A DNA stretch of 30,986 nt from NORP240 sp046047495 (GCA_046047495.1 JBJOHV010000058.1:1-30986); one strand, 5' to 3'; numbered from the stretch's first letter, positions 17,767 to 25,069 are shown. Notes: generated by a model from the sequence alone, not told the origin. A program made the numbers and translations.

Positions 17767-18617
17767 TGAAACAGAGACACCAGCATCGCATAGGCGAGTG
17801 CAATAGGATAAAGCGCGACGATGATCCAGCGTTCTACAAACCCGGACTCAGCGAAGTACTGATGGACGAGGATACTCGCGTGGGCCTGCCTGATTCCATT
17901 AGCTGCGCGAGTGAGAAGCGACGGCTTTTTGCTGACCGCTGCCAGAGTGTCAACATGAGTATCGCGAATGCGCTTCCTCAGGCTTGCCTTGTGGGTGCCG
18001 TGTATGGCTGTGGTACCCAGCAGGCGATAAAGAAACATCAGGTCGAACCCCACCGGGTATGTCACCAGCGCAGCTGTGCATTCGGGAGTGAGCAACTTGC
18101 GCGGGTATACGGCATAAATGCTATTCGCCTTGCCCAGGAGTCCCGGCTGCAGAAAAAAGCGAAGTCGTCTCAGTAGCCGTGGTGCAATGAATTGCTGCCG
18201 TCGTCCGTTGGCGGGATGGACGCAGTCTTTTCCATCAACATCCATCTGCCTGACGGTCCCCATGGCGGGACAACCGGTCTGGTGTGCAATCGCAAGCAGT
18301 TCCTCAAGCCATGACTTAGACCACAAATCATCCGCCGCCGCCCACATGAAGTACTCGCCTTGGGCCTGCTCCAGCACCAACTGGAAGTTGGCCACTGCCC
18401 CAATGTTTTCGGGCTGCCGCACAACGCGAATGCGGCTGTCCCGTTGGGCATACATGGCGCAGATGGTGGCCGTGCCATCTGTGGAGGCGTTGTCTGAGAT
18501 GATCAGCTCAAAGTCCTCGAACGTCTGCCCCAGGAGAGATTCCAGGGCATGACGCAGATAGTGCTCTTCGTTGAACACCGGCATGCCAATACTCACCCGG
18601 GGCCGTTCAACTGCCAT
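17754..18617 (-). CDS. Glycosyltransferase family 2
   Basis: GT-A transferase of 287 residues. MAVERPRVSIGMPVFNEEHYLRHALESLL is the classic GT2 start, then LIISDNASTDGTATI, and FMWAAADDLWSKSWLEEL contains the metal-binding acidic pair. The C-terminus (ERWIIVALYPIALAYAMLVSLFQWLK) is one hydrophobic helix, so the enzyme is probably held to the inner membrane, where it can reach undecaprenyl-linked acceptors. Sugar specificity is unknown. It overlaps the flippase gene by 11 bases at its start and the GT11 gene by 13 bases at its end, consistent with coupled translation. Confidence 0.9.
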   Translation of the reverse strand: MAVERPRVSIGMPVFNEEHYLRHALESLLGQTFEDFELIISDNASTDGTATICAMYAQRDSRIRVVRQPENIGAVANFQLVLEQAQGEYFMWAAADDLWSKSWLEELLAIAHQTGCPAMGTVRQMDVDGKDCVHPANGRRQQFIAPRLLRRLRFFLQPGLLGKANSIYAVYPRKLLTPECTAALVTYPVGFDLMFLYRLLGTTAIHGTHKASLRKRIRDTHVDTLAAVSKKPSLLTRAANGIRQAHASILVHQYFAESGFVERWIIVALYPIALAYAMLVSLFQWLK

Positions 18618-20067
18618 AGCGCACCACCAGAAGGGATGACACCAGGGTCACACCCGAAATCACCACCAGGCACAGCAATTGGGCCAGCAGACCCTCGGGG
18701 AACGCCCACAGCTGCTCGGTCACCAGCAGCCCAAGCAGGGCCCCCGCCAGGGGCAACAGGACATCCTTGCCGTACCAGCGCCATTGTTGTCCTGGCAGGA
18801 TGCGGGTATGCATCAGCTGCACGCCGATCAACAGGTATCCGGCATTGAGCCCCACCCACACCCAACCTGCGCCCTGGGCGCCATAGCGCGGCACGGTCAT
18901 CAGGATGGCCGGAATGAGGATCACCACACCCAGCAGATTGAGGCGCATGGCCAGGCGGGTCCAGCCATGGGCCAGCTGCATCTGGTACGGCAGCCAGAAC
19001 AGGCAATTGAGCAGGGTGCCGAACACAAACAGGCTCAGCAACGGTGCCACACGGTCGCTGAGCCCGGGGTCCCGGGTCCACAGCAGGAGGAACTCCCTGG
19101 CGAACACCATCAATACCAGGGCCGCACTGCCGCACATGGCGGCCGCCAGGGCCGCCCCCTTGTGGTAAACCCGCTGCAGACCAGCGTCATCACCCGCCGC
19201 ATGCAGTTCACAGAGTCGGGGATACCAGGCCTGGGCAATGGGTGTTATGAGCAAGTACAAGGCCCCGGCCACCGTGGTGGCCACACTGAAATAGCCAAAA
19301 TCACTGAGGCTGAGCAGCTTGGAGAGCAGCACCTTGTCCACCTGGGTCAGCAGCATCGCCAGCAGATTGATGCCCAGCACCCCACCGGCAAACCGCCACA
19401 CACCCTGCAGGGATGTCAGGGAAAACCGCCCGCCCCGCCCGGCACTGGGCAGGCTGCGATAGGTCAGCAGCGCCAGCGCCACCAGGGACAGACAGGCGAT
19501 GACACCCTGCCAGAGAAAGAATGCCTCCAGGGAGGCCGACACCAGCGCCAGGATCGCCACCCCGCCAATCCCCCGCAGTGTCGATGTGGCAATGATGACA
19601 CCATTGAGCGCCACCTGGCGCTGCATGCCGATGACACTGCTGCGGTAAATCCCCTCCACCAGGCGCACCGCGACGATAAAGCCCATGATGGCAAAGGCAT
19701 TGGCCGCGGTGGCCACGGACACGGTTTCCGTCCGCAACCACTCCCCGGCCAGCCAGTCAGCGCCCAAAACCATGGCCGCCATCACCCCACAGGCCAGGCC
19801 AACCGCCATCAACTCGAAGCTGCGCAGCAAGTCACGCAGGACCTCTCCGCCCCCCGGCACCCCTTGGTAACGGGCCATCTCCCGGTTCAGGGTGGGCATC
19901 ATCCCCAGGTCCAGCAGACCCAGCCAGGTGGACAGCACGGCAAACACCCCGATGAGCCCGTAGGCCTCGATGCCGAGGTAATGGATATAGAGGGGGATGA
20001 AGGCCAGGCCCATCACGGCAGCCCAGCCCTGGCCAAGGTAATTGGCGATCAGGTTTCGTTTTAACAA
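18607..20067 (-). CDS. wzx: Wzx-type polysaccharide flippase (MATE/PST superfamily)
   Basis: Integral membrane protein of about 486 residues with 12 or more hydrophobic segments. It begins LLKRNLIANYLGQGWAAVMGLAFIPLYIHYLGIEAYGLIG, a typical start of PST-family oligosaccharide flippases, and LLSLSDFGYFSVATTVAGAL later is also typical. It would flip undecaprenyl-linked repeat units across the inner membrane. Start: the open frame reaches 20163 but the extra 32 residues are shadow coding of fcl, so TTG at 20065-20067 was chosen because it directly precedes the conserved N-terminus and overlaps the fcl stop by seven bases. No strong Shine-Dalgarno is visible; the start is uncertain by several codons. 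Confidence 0.87.
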   Translation of the reverse strand: MLKRNLIANYLGQGWAAVMGLAFIPLYIHYLGIEAYGLIGVFAVLSTWLGLLDLGMMPTLNREMARYQGVPGGGEVLRDLLRSFELMAVGLACGVMAAMVLGADWLAGEWLRTETVSVATAANAFAIMGFIVAVRLVEGIYRSSVIGMQRQVALNGVIIATSTLRGIGGVAILALVSASLEAFFLWQGVIACLSLVALALLTYRSLPSAGRGGRFSLTSLQGVWRFAGGVLGINLLAMLLTQVDKVLLSKLLSLSDFGYFSVATTVAGALYLLITPIAQAWYPRLCELHAAGDDAGLQRVYHKGAALAAAMCGSAALVLMVFAREFLLLWTRDPGLSDRVAPLLSLFVFGTLLNCLFWLPYQMQLAHGWTRLAMRLNLLGVVILIPAILMTVPRYGAQGAGWVWVGLNAGYLLIGVQLMHTRILPGQQWRWYGKDVLLPLAGALLGLLVTEQLWAFPEGLLAQLLCLVVISGVTLVSSLLVVRYGS

Positions 20068-21017
20068 CGTGACAGATAGTCGGCGTAAGCTTGAGCCAAC
20101 CCATCCTCCAGGCAGGTGTTTGCCTGCCACCCAAGTGCGTGCATGCGTGTGCAGTCCAGCCACTTTATGGGTGTGCCGTCGGGCTTGCTGGTATCGAATC
20201 GAATGGTGCCCGTGAACCCAACCACCCTAGCAATGATGGCTGCGAGTTCACTGATGGTCAGATCTTCGCCGGTACCGACATTGATGTGACTACAGCGGGC
20301 GGCGGTGACTTTGGTCAGTTGCTCTGTATCGAATTGCATAACCTGCTCACATGCCTCGGCCAGGTCATCCACATACAGAAACTCCCGCCGAGGTGTTCCC
20401 GTTCCCCACACGACGACCTCCGGTGCATCCTGTACCTTGGCTTCATGAATGCGTCGAATCAGCGCAGGAATAACATGACTGTTTTCGGGATGATAGTTGT
20501 CACCCGGCCCATACAGATTGGCAGGCATCACACTGCGGTAGTCACGACCGTGTTGCCGATTGAGGCTTTCACACAATTTGATTCCGGCGATCTTGGCCAA
20601 GGCATAAGGTTCGTTGGTGGGTTCCAGGGGGCCGGTGAGCAAGTATTCCTCTTTGATAGGCTGCGGGGCCAACCGGGGATAGATGCAGGACGAACCCAGG
20701 AACAGCAGCTTCTGCACGTTAGCGCGATGCGCCGCCTGAATCACATTGCACTCGATCATCAGATTGTCGTAGAGGAAGTCAGCGGGATAGGTGTCGTTGG
20801 CATGGATACCGCCCACCTTTGCCGCGGCCAGATACACCTGGTCAATGTGTTCTGAAGCAAAGAAGTCTTCGACCTCCGTTTGCCGGGTCAGATCCAATTC
20901 CCCATGAGTGCGTGTGATGATGTGCCGGTAGCCCAGAGACTCCAGCCGGCGAACGATGGCCGAACCCACCATGCCGGTGTGACCCGCCACGTAAACTCGG
21001 GCATCGCGATCACTCAT
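20061..21017 (-). CDS. fcl: GDP-L-fucose synthase
   Basis: SDR-family epimerase-reductase of 318 residues (WcaG/Fcl) that converts GDP-4-keto-6-deoxy-D-mannose to GDP-L-fucose with NADPH. Seen: VYVAGHTGMVGSAIVRRL, LAAAKVGGIHAN, FLGSSCIYPRLAPQPIKEE, the YxxxK pair in EPYALAKIAGIKLCES, YGPGDNYHPENSHVIPALIRR, and REFLYVDDLAEA. All match the family and the length is normal. It overlaps the end of gmd by four bases (ATGA), the usual gmd-fcl pairing. The product feeds the GT11 transferase further along the operon. Confidence 0.96.
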   Translation of the reverse strand: MSDRDARVYVAGHTGMVGSAIVRRLESLGYRHIITRTHGELDLTRQTEVEDFFASEHIDQVYLAAAKVGGIHANDTYPADFLYDNLMIECNVIQAAHRANVQKLLFLGSSCIYPRLAPQPIKEEYLLTGPLEPTNEPYALAKIAGIKLCESLNRQHGRDYRSVMPANLYGPGDNYHPENSHVIPALIRRIHEAKVQDAPEVVVWGTGTPRREFLYVDDLAEACEQVMQFDTEQLTKVTAARCSHINVGTGEDLTISELAAIIARVVGFTGTIRFDTSKPDGTPIKWLDCTRMHALGWQANTCLEDGLAQAYADYLSRC

Positions 21018-22099
21018 GCGTGGCGATCCGGAACCTTGAACCCATGGCGCCTGACCAGGGCGTCCCGCTGCGCCAATTCGAGGTCGGCCTGCGCCATCTC
21101 CCTGGCCAGCGCCTCAAAGGTCACGGTGGGGGCCCAGCCCAATTTGGCTTTTGCCTTGCTCGCATCACCCAGCAAAGAGTCGACCTCGGTAGGCCGGAAA
21201 TAGTCGGGATCTACGGCAACGATAGTTTGCCCTTCGTCGTCCAAACCCACTTCGTCGATGCCGTTACCCTGCCAACGGATAGTCAGGCCGATGCAGGCGG
21301 CGGCAATCTCCACGAACTCCCGCACACTGTGCTGCTCACCCGTGGCAATGACGAAATCCTCGGGCTCTTCCTGTTGCAGCATCAGCCACTGAGCCACAAC
21401 ATAGTCACGTGCGTGCCCCCAGTCCCGGCGAGAATTCAGATTGCCAAGATACAGGCGCGACTGCAGCCCCAGCTTGATGCGGGCCAGTGCGCGGGTGATC
21501 TTGCGGGTGACGAAGGTCTCACCGCGGATGGGGCTCTCGTGATTGAACAAAATGCCATTGCAGGCATAGAGGCCGTACGCCTCCCGGTAATTCACCGTGA
21601 TCCAGTGGGCGTATAACTTGGCCACCCCATAGGGTGATCGCGGATAGAACGGTGTGGTTTCCGTTTGCGGGGTTTCCCGAACCAGCCCGTACAACTCTGA
21701 GGTTGATGCCTGATAGAACCGTGTGGTCCGTTCCAGTCCCAGGATGCGGATCGCCTCCAACAGTCGTAAGGTGCCGATGCCATCGGAATCCGCCGTGTAC
21801 TCCGGCTCTTCGAAGCTAACCCCAACATGACTCTGCGCTGCCAGGTTGTAGATTTCATCCGGCTGCACCTGCTGCATGATGCGTATCAGACTGGACGAAT
21901 CTGTCATGTCGCCATGGTGCAGAATCAGATTGCGTTGAGGCTCGTGGGGATCCTGATACAGGTGGTCGATGCGGTCGGTATTGAACAAGGATGTGCGGCG
22001 TTTGATGCCGTGGACTTCGTAGCCTTTGCCCAACAGAAACTCGGCAAGATAGGCACCGTCTTGACCGGTGATACCTGTGATAAGGGCCCGTCGTTTCAC
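21014..22099 (-). CDS. gmd: GDP-mannose 4,6-dehydratase
   Basis: SDR enzyme of 361 residues that makes GDP-4-keto-6-deoxy-D-mannose, the first step to GDP-L-fucose. Motifs: ALITGITGQDGAYLAEFLL, VHGIKRRTSLFNTDRIDHLY, NLAAQSHVGVSFEEPEYTAD, FYQASTSELYG and the catalytic YGVAKLYAHW. NHESPIRGETFVTRKITRA and RDWGHARDYV are also typical. It starts at GTG 22097-22099, sharing GTGA with the stop of the truncated wzz. There is no clear Shine-Dalgarno upstream of it, so its translation may depend on that upstream frame. This may be why the remnant is kept. No GDP-mannose synthesis genes (manB, manC) are in the window. Confidence 0.97.
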   Translation of the reverse strand: MKRRALITGITGQDGAYLAEFLLGKGYEVHGIKRRTSLFNTDRIDHLYQDPHEPQRNLILHHGDMTDSSSLIRIMQQVQPDEIYNLAAQSHVGVSFEEPEYTADSDGIGTLRLLEAIRILGLERTTRFYQASTSELYGLVRETPQTETTPFYPRSPYGVAKLYAHWITVNYREAYGLYACNGILFNHESPIRGETFVTRKITRALARIKLGLQSRLYLGNLNSRRDWGHARDYVVAQWLMLQQEEPEDFVIATGEQHSVREFVEIAAACIGLTIRWQGNGIDEVGLDDEGQTIVAVDPDYFRPTEVDSLLGDASKAKAKLGWAPTVTFEALAREMAQADLELAQRDALVRRHGFKVPDRHA

Positions 22100-22467
22100 G
22101 CTTTACTACTGTTTTGCGATTCTTTCACTGCACTATCCATTAATGCGAATGCGATGCTGAATATGACTCCAGGCAACGTACCAATGATCACAATGATAGA
22201 CCTTAGCGACCCCACAGGCTGTTCTAGCACGAAAGCCGGGTCGATGGTATGGAACACATAATCCTCCCGATCATCGGCCGGCATGGCGATGCGGGTTTGG
22301 GATTCGATAAGCTGATAAATCGCCCGCTGCATTTCCACCAGTTGGGTTGCCTGCGATAGTGGGAGGACTTGCTGTGCCCCATGAGCCCCTAATGTCCTTG
22401 TTCCAGCTTGCTGACAAGCCGCAGACATAACCCGCTTCAAGCCCTTAATTCCATGCAGGTTTTTCAC
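22096..22467 (-). pseudogene. wzz: Truncated Wzz-like chain-length determinant, C-terminal part only
   Basis: A 123-residue frame. The C-terminal half reads like the end of a Wzz/GumC-type polysaccharide co-polymerase: LVEMQRAIYQLIESQTRIA, then FHTIDPAFVLEQPVGSLRSIIVIIGTLPGVIFSIAFALM, the predicted second transmembrane helix with its proline-rich approach. Complete Wzz proteins are about 300-400 residues with a helix at each end; here the N-terminal helix and the periplasmic domain are missing, and the first 35 residues resemble nothing recognised. It starts at GTG 22465-22467 with AGGAG eight bases upstream and couples to both neighbours by GTGA overlaps. It is thus translated, probably, but not a standard Wzz. 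It may be a deletion remnant retained for coupling to gmd, or a small membrane protein with a new role. Confidence 0.6.
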
Positions 22468-22811
22468 TTGGACGTCTCCTGCTGCAGGCGCTCGATTTCG
22501 GCCTTGATGGCCTCGTATTCCTGCATCTTGCGTTTCAGGAAGCGCAGGGTCACGGCGGCCTTTTCCTCCACCCCCTGGGGGGTGAGCAGGTACAGATAGC
22601 CGGATTTGTTGGGGTTTTCCTTGAAGTTGCGGGCCCTCACCAGGCCCTTGTCCATGAGGGCCCGCAGGCAGTAGTTGAGCTTGCCCAGGCTGACACCCAG
22701 GGACTGGCTCAGTTCCCGCTGGGACTGGTTGGGATTCTCCTCGATGGACTTGAGGATGCGGTAGGTGATTTCGTCTTGCACGGAAGCGTGGTTGCGGCTG
22801 CCTTCAGGCAA
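22464..22811 (-). CDS. MarR family EPS-associated transcriptional regulator
   Basis: Winged-helix protein of up to 115 residues. DEITYRILKSIEENPNQSQRELSQSLGVSLGKLNYCLRALMDKGLVRARNF is the DNA-binding domain of the EPS-associated MarR group, and YLYLLTPQGVEEKAAVTLRFLKRKMQEYEAIKAEIERLQQE is its wing plus a C-terminal coiled coil. Such genes sit at the head of exopolysaccharide operons next to an RfaH/NusG-like gene, as here. The longest start is TTG 22809-22811, overlapping the rfaH stop; a GTG at 22779-22781 would give a protein starting just before DEITYR. Neither has a good Shine-Dalgarno, so the exact start is open. Its targets are unknown; the rfaH promoter region is an obvious candidate. 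Confidence 0.88.
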   Translation of the reverse strand: MPEGSRNHASVQDEITYRILKSIEENPNQSQRELSQSLGVSLGKLNYCLRALMDKGLVRARNFKENPNKSGYLYLLTPQGVEEKAAVTLRFLKRKMQEYEAIKAEIERLQQETSK

Positions 22812-23376
22812 ACCGGGGCACTTGCAGATCGGTTTTCATGAGGGTGGCGCGGGTCTGTTTGCCGATGATGTTGAGCAGCACGGTGACCCGGTCGGCGCTT
22901 TTTTCCGCCTGGTAGATGCAGGAATAGCCGGCAAACGGGCCGTCCTCGATTAATACCCTGTCCCCCGGCTGCCAGGGGTCGGGCTGGATGCGTTGAATGC
23001 CGTCGGCGGTTTCATTGGATTTCAGGCTGTCGATGAGGGATTGGGGCACGGTGCGGGCCATGCCTTCGAATTTCACCAGCCCCACCACCCCACGGGTGGA
23101 GCGGATGGGTGACCAGTCCTGGGTGTGGGTTGCCAGGTGCACGAACAGGTAGCGGGGAAAGAATGGCTCGATGAAACTCAGGATGGTGCCCTTGCGGCGT
23201 TTCTGGATTTTGACCTGGGGGAGATATGTCTCGAAAGCCTGGCGTTCCAGCTGTTCGCGGGCCATGAGCTCGAGTCGGGGTTTGGTGTAGACCACGTACC
23301 AGTGGCGTGTATCTGCGCAGCCAGAGTCATTTCGATTTATGTTCATTGCCTTTGTTGACTCGTCGAAATGTGACAT
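22804..23376 (-). CDS. rfaH: Transcription antitermination protein RfaH
   Basis: NusG paralogue of up to 190 residues. The NGN domain reads RHWYVVYTKPRLELMAREQLERQAFETYLPQV, IEPFFPRYLFVHLA and STRGVVGLVKFEG; the C-terminal KOW-like part is PGDRVLIEDGPFAGYSCIYQAEKSADRVTVLL. RfaH binds RNA polymerase paused at ops sites and suppresses pausing and Rho termination in long polysaccharide operons. It heads the operon, and an exact ops sequence lies 23-34 bases upstream of its start. Start choice: ATG 23374-23376 has GGAG three bases upstream but falls in a REP-like motif; ATG 23344-23346 would give 180 residues starting nearer the conserved WYVVYTKP. Both are possible. Confidence 0.92.
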   Translation of the reverse strand: MSHFDESTKAMNINRNDSGCADTRHWYVVYTKPRLELMAREQLERQAFETYLPQVKIQKRRKGTILSFIEPFFPRYLFVHLATHTQDWSPIRSTRGVVGLVKFEGMARTVPQSLIDSLKSNETADGIQRIQPDPWQPGDRVLIEDGPFAGYSCIYQAEKSADRVTVLLNIIGKQTRATLMKTDLQVPRFA

Positions 23377-23402
23377 TTGCTCCGACCCCGGTGTCAGGCA
23401 CG
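23366..23402 (-). repeat. REP-like palindromic motif overlapping the rfaH start
   Basis: On the minus strand this stretch contains GTGCCTGACACC, GGGGTCGGAGCAAATG and the short palindrome AAATGTCACATTT (23366-23378). These words recall REP elements mobilised by RAYT transposases in many gammaproteobacteria; that link is from memory of the families, not from a search. The motif contains the more upstream rfaH start codon and abuts the ops site, so an insertion may have rebuilt the 5' end of the gene. Confidence 0.45.
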
Positions 23403-23410
23403 CTACCGCC
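23399..23410 (-). promoter_or_regulatory. ops element (RfaH recruitment site) in the operon leader
   Basis: The minus strand reads GGCGGTAGCGTG, identical over 12 bases to the E. coli ops element found within JUMPStart leaders. The bases before it (CAGG just upstream) also fit the end of the JUMPStart consensus. It lies between the predicted rfaH promoter (23461-23488) and the rfaH start, so it would be transcribed about 45-55 bases after initiation. Its place in front of rfaH and the long glycan operon suggests that RfaH acts on its own transcript. Confidence 0.82.
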
Positions 23411-23460
23411 CTGCCTTGTCGTCCCCGTCGATCCCCGCGGAATGCAGCATCATGCCAGTG

Positions 23461-23488
23461 AGTTTACGCGATTAATCTTGCTGTTCAA
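23461..23488 (-). promoter_or_regulatory. Probable sigma-70 promoter of the rfaH-polysaccharide operon
   Basis: Minus-strand boxes: -35 TTGAAC (23483-23488) and -10 TAAACT (23461-23466) with a 16-base spacer. The -35 lies in a short inverted repeat (GTTCA and TGAAC arms, 23483-23497), which may be an operator. Transcription would begin near 23453-23455, upstream of the ops site. Confidence 0.6.
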
Positions 23489-23500
23489 CTACTGAACGTG

Positions 23501-23566
23501 GAAAAACCATGATACCGATCAGTTTTTATCGGATTTCAAGCGGGCCATGGTCTGTCATGGTTTTTC
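23501..23566. repeat. 12-bp inverted repeat in the rfaH-ugd divergent region
   Basis: Perfect arms GAAAAACCATGA (23501-23512) and TCATGGTTTTTC (23555-23566), 42 bases apart. Between them lies a smaller hairpin CCGAT / ATCGG around a T-rich loop (about 23516-23533). The right arm also forms CCATG / CATGG followed by five T on the plus strand. It sits upstream of both rfaH and ugd, so it could be a shared operator or a transcription insulator. Confidence 0.5.
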
Positions 23567-23659
23567 GCTTATCATTGGCCGCTTTTGAGCCGGAGCCCCG
23601 CCCGCACCGGCGGACCAATCGATACGCCGCCAGGCCAACAAAAAGGACAAGACATTGCC

Positions 23660-25006
23660 ATGAATATCACCATCTTTGGAACCGGCTATGTGGGCCTGGT
23701 CACCGGCGCTTGTCTGGCGGAAGTGGGCCACCAGGTGCTGTGCATGGATGTGGACGGGCCGAAAGTCGAGCGGCTGCGCAACGGCATCATCCCCATCCAT
23801 GAGCCCGGCCTGGAACCCCTGGTGCTTGAAAACCTTAAGCTCAAGACCCTCAGCTTCACCACCCATGCCGCCGAGGCGGTGAATTTCGGCGAGGTGCTGG
23901 TGATCGCGGTGGGCACGCCGCCCGATGAGGACGGCTCCGCGGATCTGCGGCACGTTCTGGATGTTGCTCGTAACATAGGGAAATACATGGAGAATGACCG
24001 CACCGTGATCACCAAATCCACGGTGCCCGTGGGTACCTCGGATCAGGTGAAGGCCGCCATTCAGGGCGAACTGGATAAGCGCGGCTTAAAGCTCCAGGCC
24101 CAAGTGGCCTCCAACCCGGAGTTCCTCAAGGAAGGGGCCGCCGTGGGGGATTTCATGAAGCCGGACCGCATCATCGTCGGAACCGACTCGCCCGACGTGC
24201 GGCGCCTGATGGAGGAACTGTACGCCCCCTTCAACCGCAACTCCAACCGCATGCTGTTCATGGACATCCGCTCGGCGGAGCTGACCAAGTACGCCGCCAA
24301 CGCCATGCTGGCCACCAAGATCAGCTTCATCAACGAGATCGCCAACCTGGCGGAGAAGCTGGGTGCCGACATCGAGCAGGTGCGCCAGGGCATCGGGTCT
24401 GACCCCCGCATCGGCTACCAGTTCATCTACCCGGGCTGCGGCTATGGCGGCTCCTGCTTTCCCAAGGACGTGCGGGCCCTCACCCACACCGCCGCCCAGC
24501 AGGGCTTCGACATGCCCATCCTGCAGGCGGTGGAGGCGGTGAATAATCGTCAAAAAACAAAGCTCTACGAGCTGATTCTGCGGCATTATGGGAGCACGGA
24601 ATCCCTCCGGGGCAAGACCTTTGCCCTGTGGGGACTGGCCTTCAAGCCCAACACCGACGACATGCGGGAGGCTTCCAGCCGGGTGTTGCTGGAGGCCCTG
24701 TGGGCGGTCGGTGCCCGGGTGCAGGCCTATGACCCGGAGGCCATGGACGAGGCGGAGCGGCTCTATGGTCGCCGGGATGACTTCATGCTGCTGGGGACCC
24801 GGGACACGGCGGTGGCGGGGTCCGACGCCCTGGTCATCTGCACCGAATGGCAGCATTTCCGGGCGCCGGACTTCAAGCTGTTGAAATCCCAACTGAAAGA
24901 TCAGGTAATCTTCGACGGCCGCAATCTCTACCACCCGGCCCGGGTCGCTGCCAAAGGGCTGACCTATTACGGTATCGGGCGCGGCGCGTCGGTGGCGAAG
25001 GTTTGA
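23660..25006 (+). CDS. ugd: UDP-glucose 6-dehydrogenase
   Basis: Enzyme of 448 residues that oxidises UDP-glucose to UDP-glucuronate with two NAD+. MNITIFGTGYVGLVTGACLAEVGH is the NAD-binding start, and the ATG at 23660 was chosen because it opens this motif; the 25 upstream codons of the open frame are not homologous. Catalytic features: STVPVGTSDQV, NPEFLKEGAAVGDFMKPDRIIVG, the lysine and asparagine in ELTKYAANAMLATKISFINE, and the active-site cysteine in GYGGSCFPKDVRAL. GLAFKPNTDDMREASSRVLL lies in the C-terminal domain. It is transcribed away from the rfaH operon, and UDP-glucuronate could serve as a sugar donor or, with AsnB, give a uronamide. An AAGGA lies about 12 bases before the start. 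Confidence 0.96.
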   Translation: MNITIFGTGYVGLVTGACLAEVGHQVLCMDVDGPKVERLRNGIIPIHEPGLEPLVLENLKLKTLSFTTHAAEAVNFGEVLVIAVGTPPDEDGSADLRHVLDVARNIGKYMENDRTVITKSTVPVGTSDQVKAAIQGELDKRGLKLQAQVASNPEFLKEGAAVGDFMKPDRIIVGTDSPDVRRLMEELYAPFNRNSNRMLFMDIRSAELTKYAANAMLATKISFINEIANLAEKLGADIEQVRQGIGSDPRIGYQFIYPGCGYGGSCFPKDVRALTHTAAQQGFDMPILQAVEAVNNRQKTKLYELILRHYGSTESLRGKTFALWGLAFKPNTDDMREASSRVLLEALWAVGARVQAYDPEAMDEAERLYGRRDDFMLLGTRDTAVAGSDALVICTEWQHFRAPDFKLLKSQLKDQVIFDGRNLYHPARVAAKGLTYYGIGRGASVAKV

Positions 25007-25033
25007 TCGCATACGCACCCGGTCATGCACTAT

Positions 25034-25069
25034 ACTGGCCACCAGTGCGCATTAACATGCGCATTAACA
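25034..25069 (+). promoter_or_regulatory. Candidate ccdAB operator: inverted repeat plus tandem 12-bp repeat
   Basis: An inverted repeat ACTGG-CCA-CCAGT (25034-25046) is followed directly by two perfect tandem copies of TGCGCATTAACA (25046-25057 and 25058-25069); their junction makes the palindrome ATGCGCAT. A TATACT (25031-25036) is a plausible -10, but no good -35 was found. The site is 46 bases before ccdA, where a CcdA-CcdB autorepressor complex would be expected to bind. Confidence 0.5.

Noticed and set aside
18679..20064. 461-codon plus-strand ORF
   Set aside because: Antisense shadow of the flippase gene, rich in Gln, His and Gly, without hydrophobic segments or known motifs.
24086..25042. 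318-codon minus-strand ORF opposite ugd
   Set aside because: Shadow of the ugd frame; no ribosome site and no motifs.
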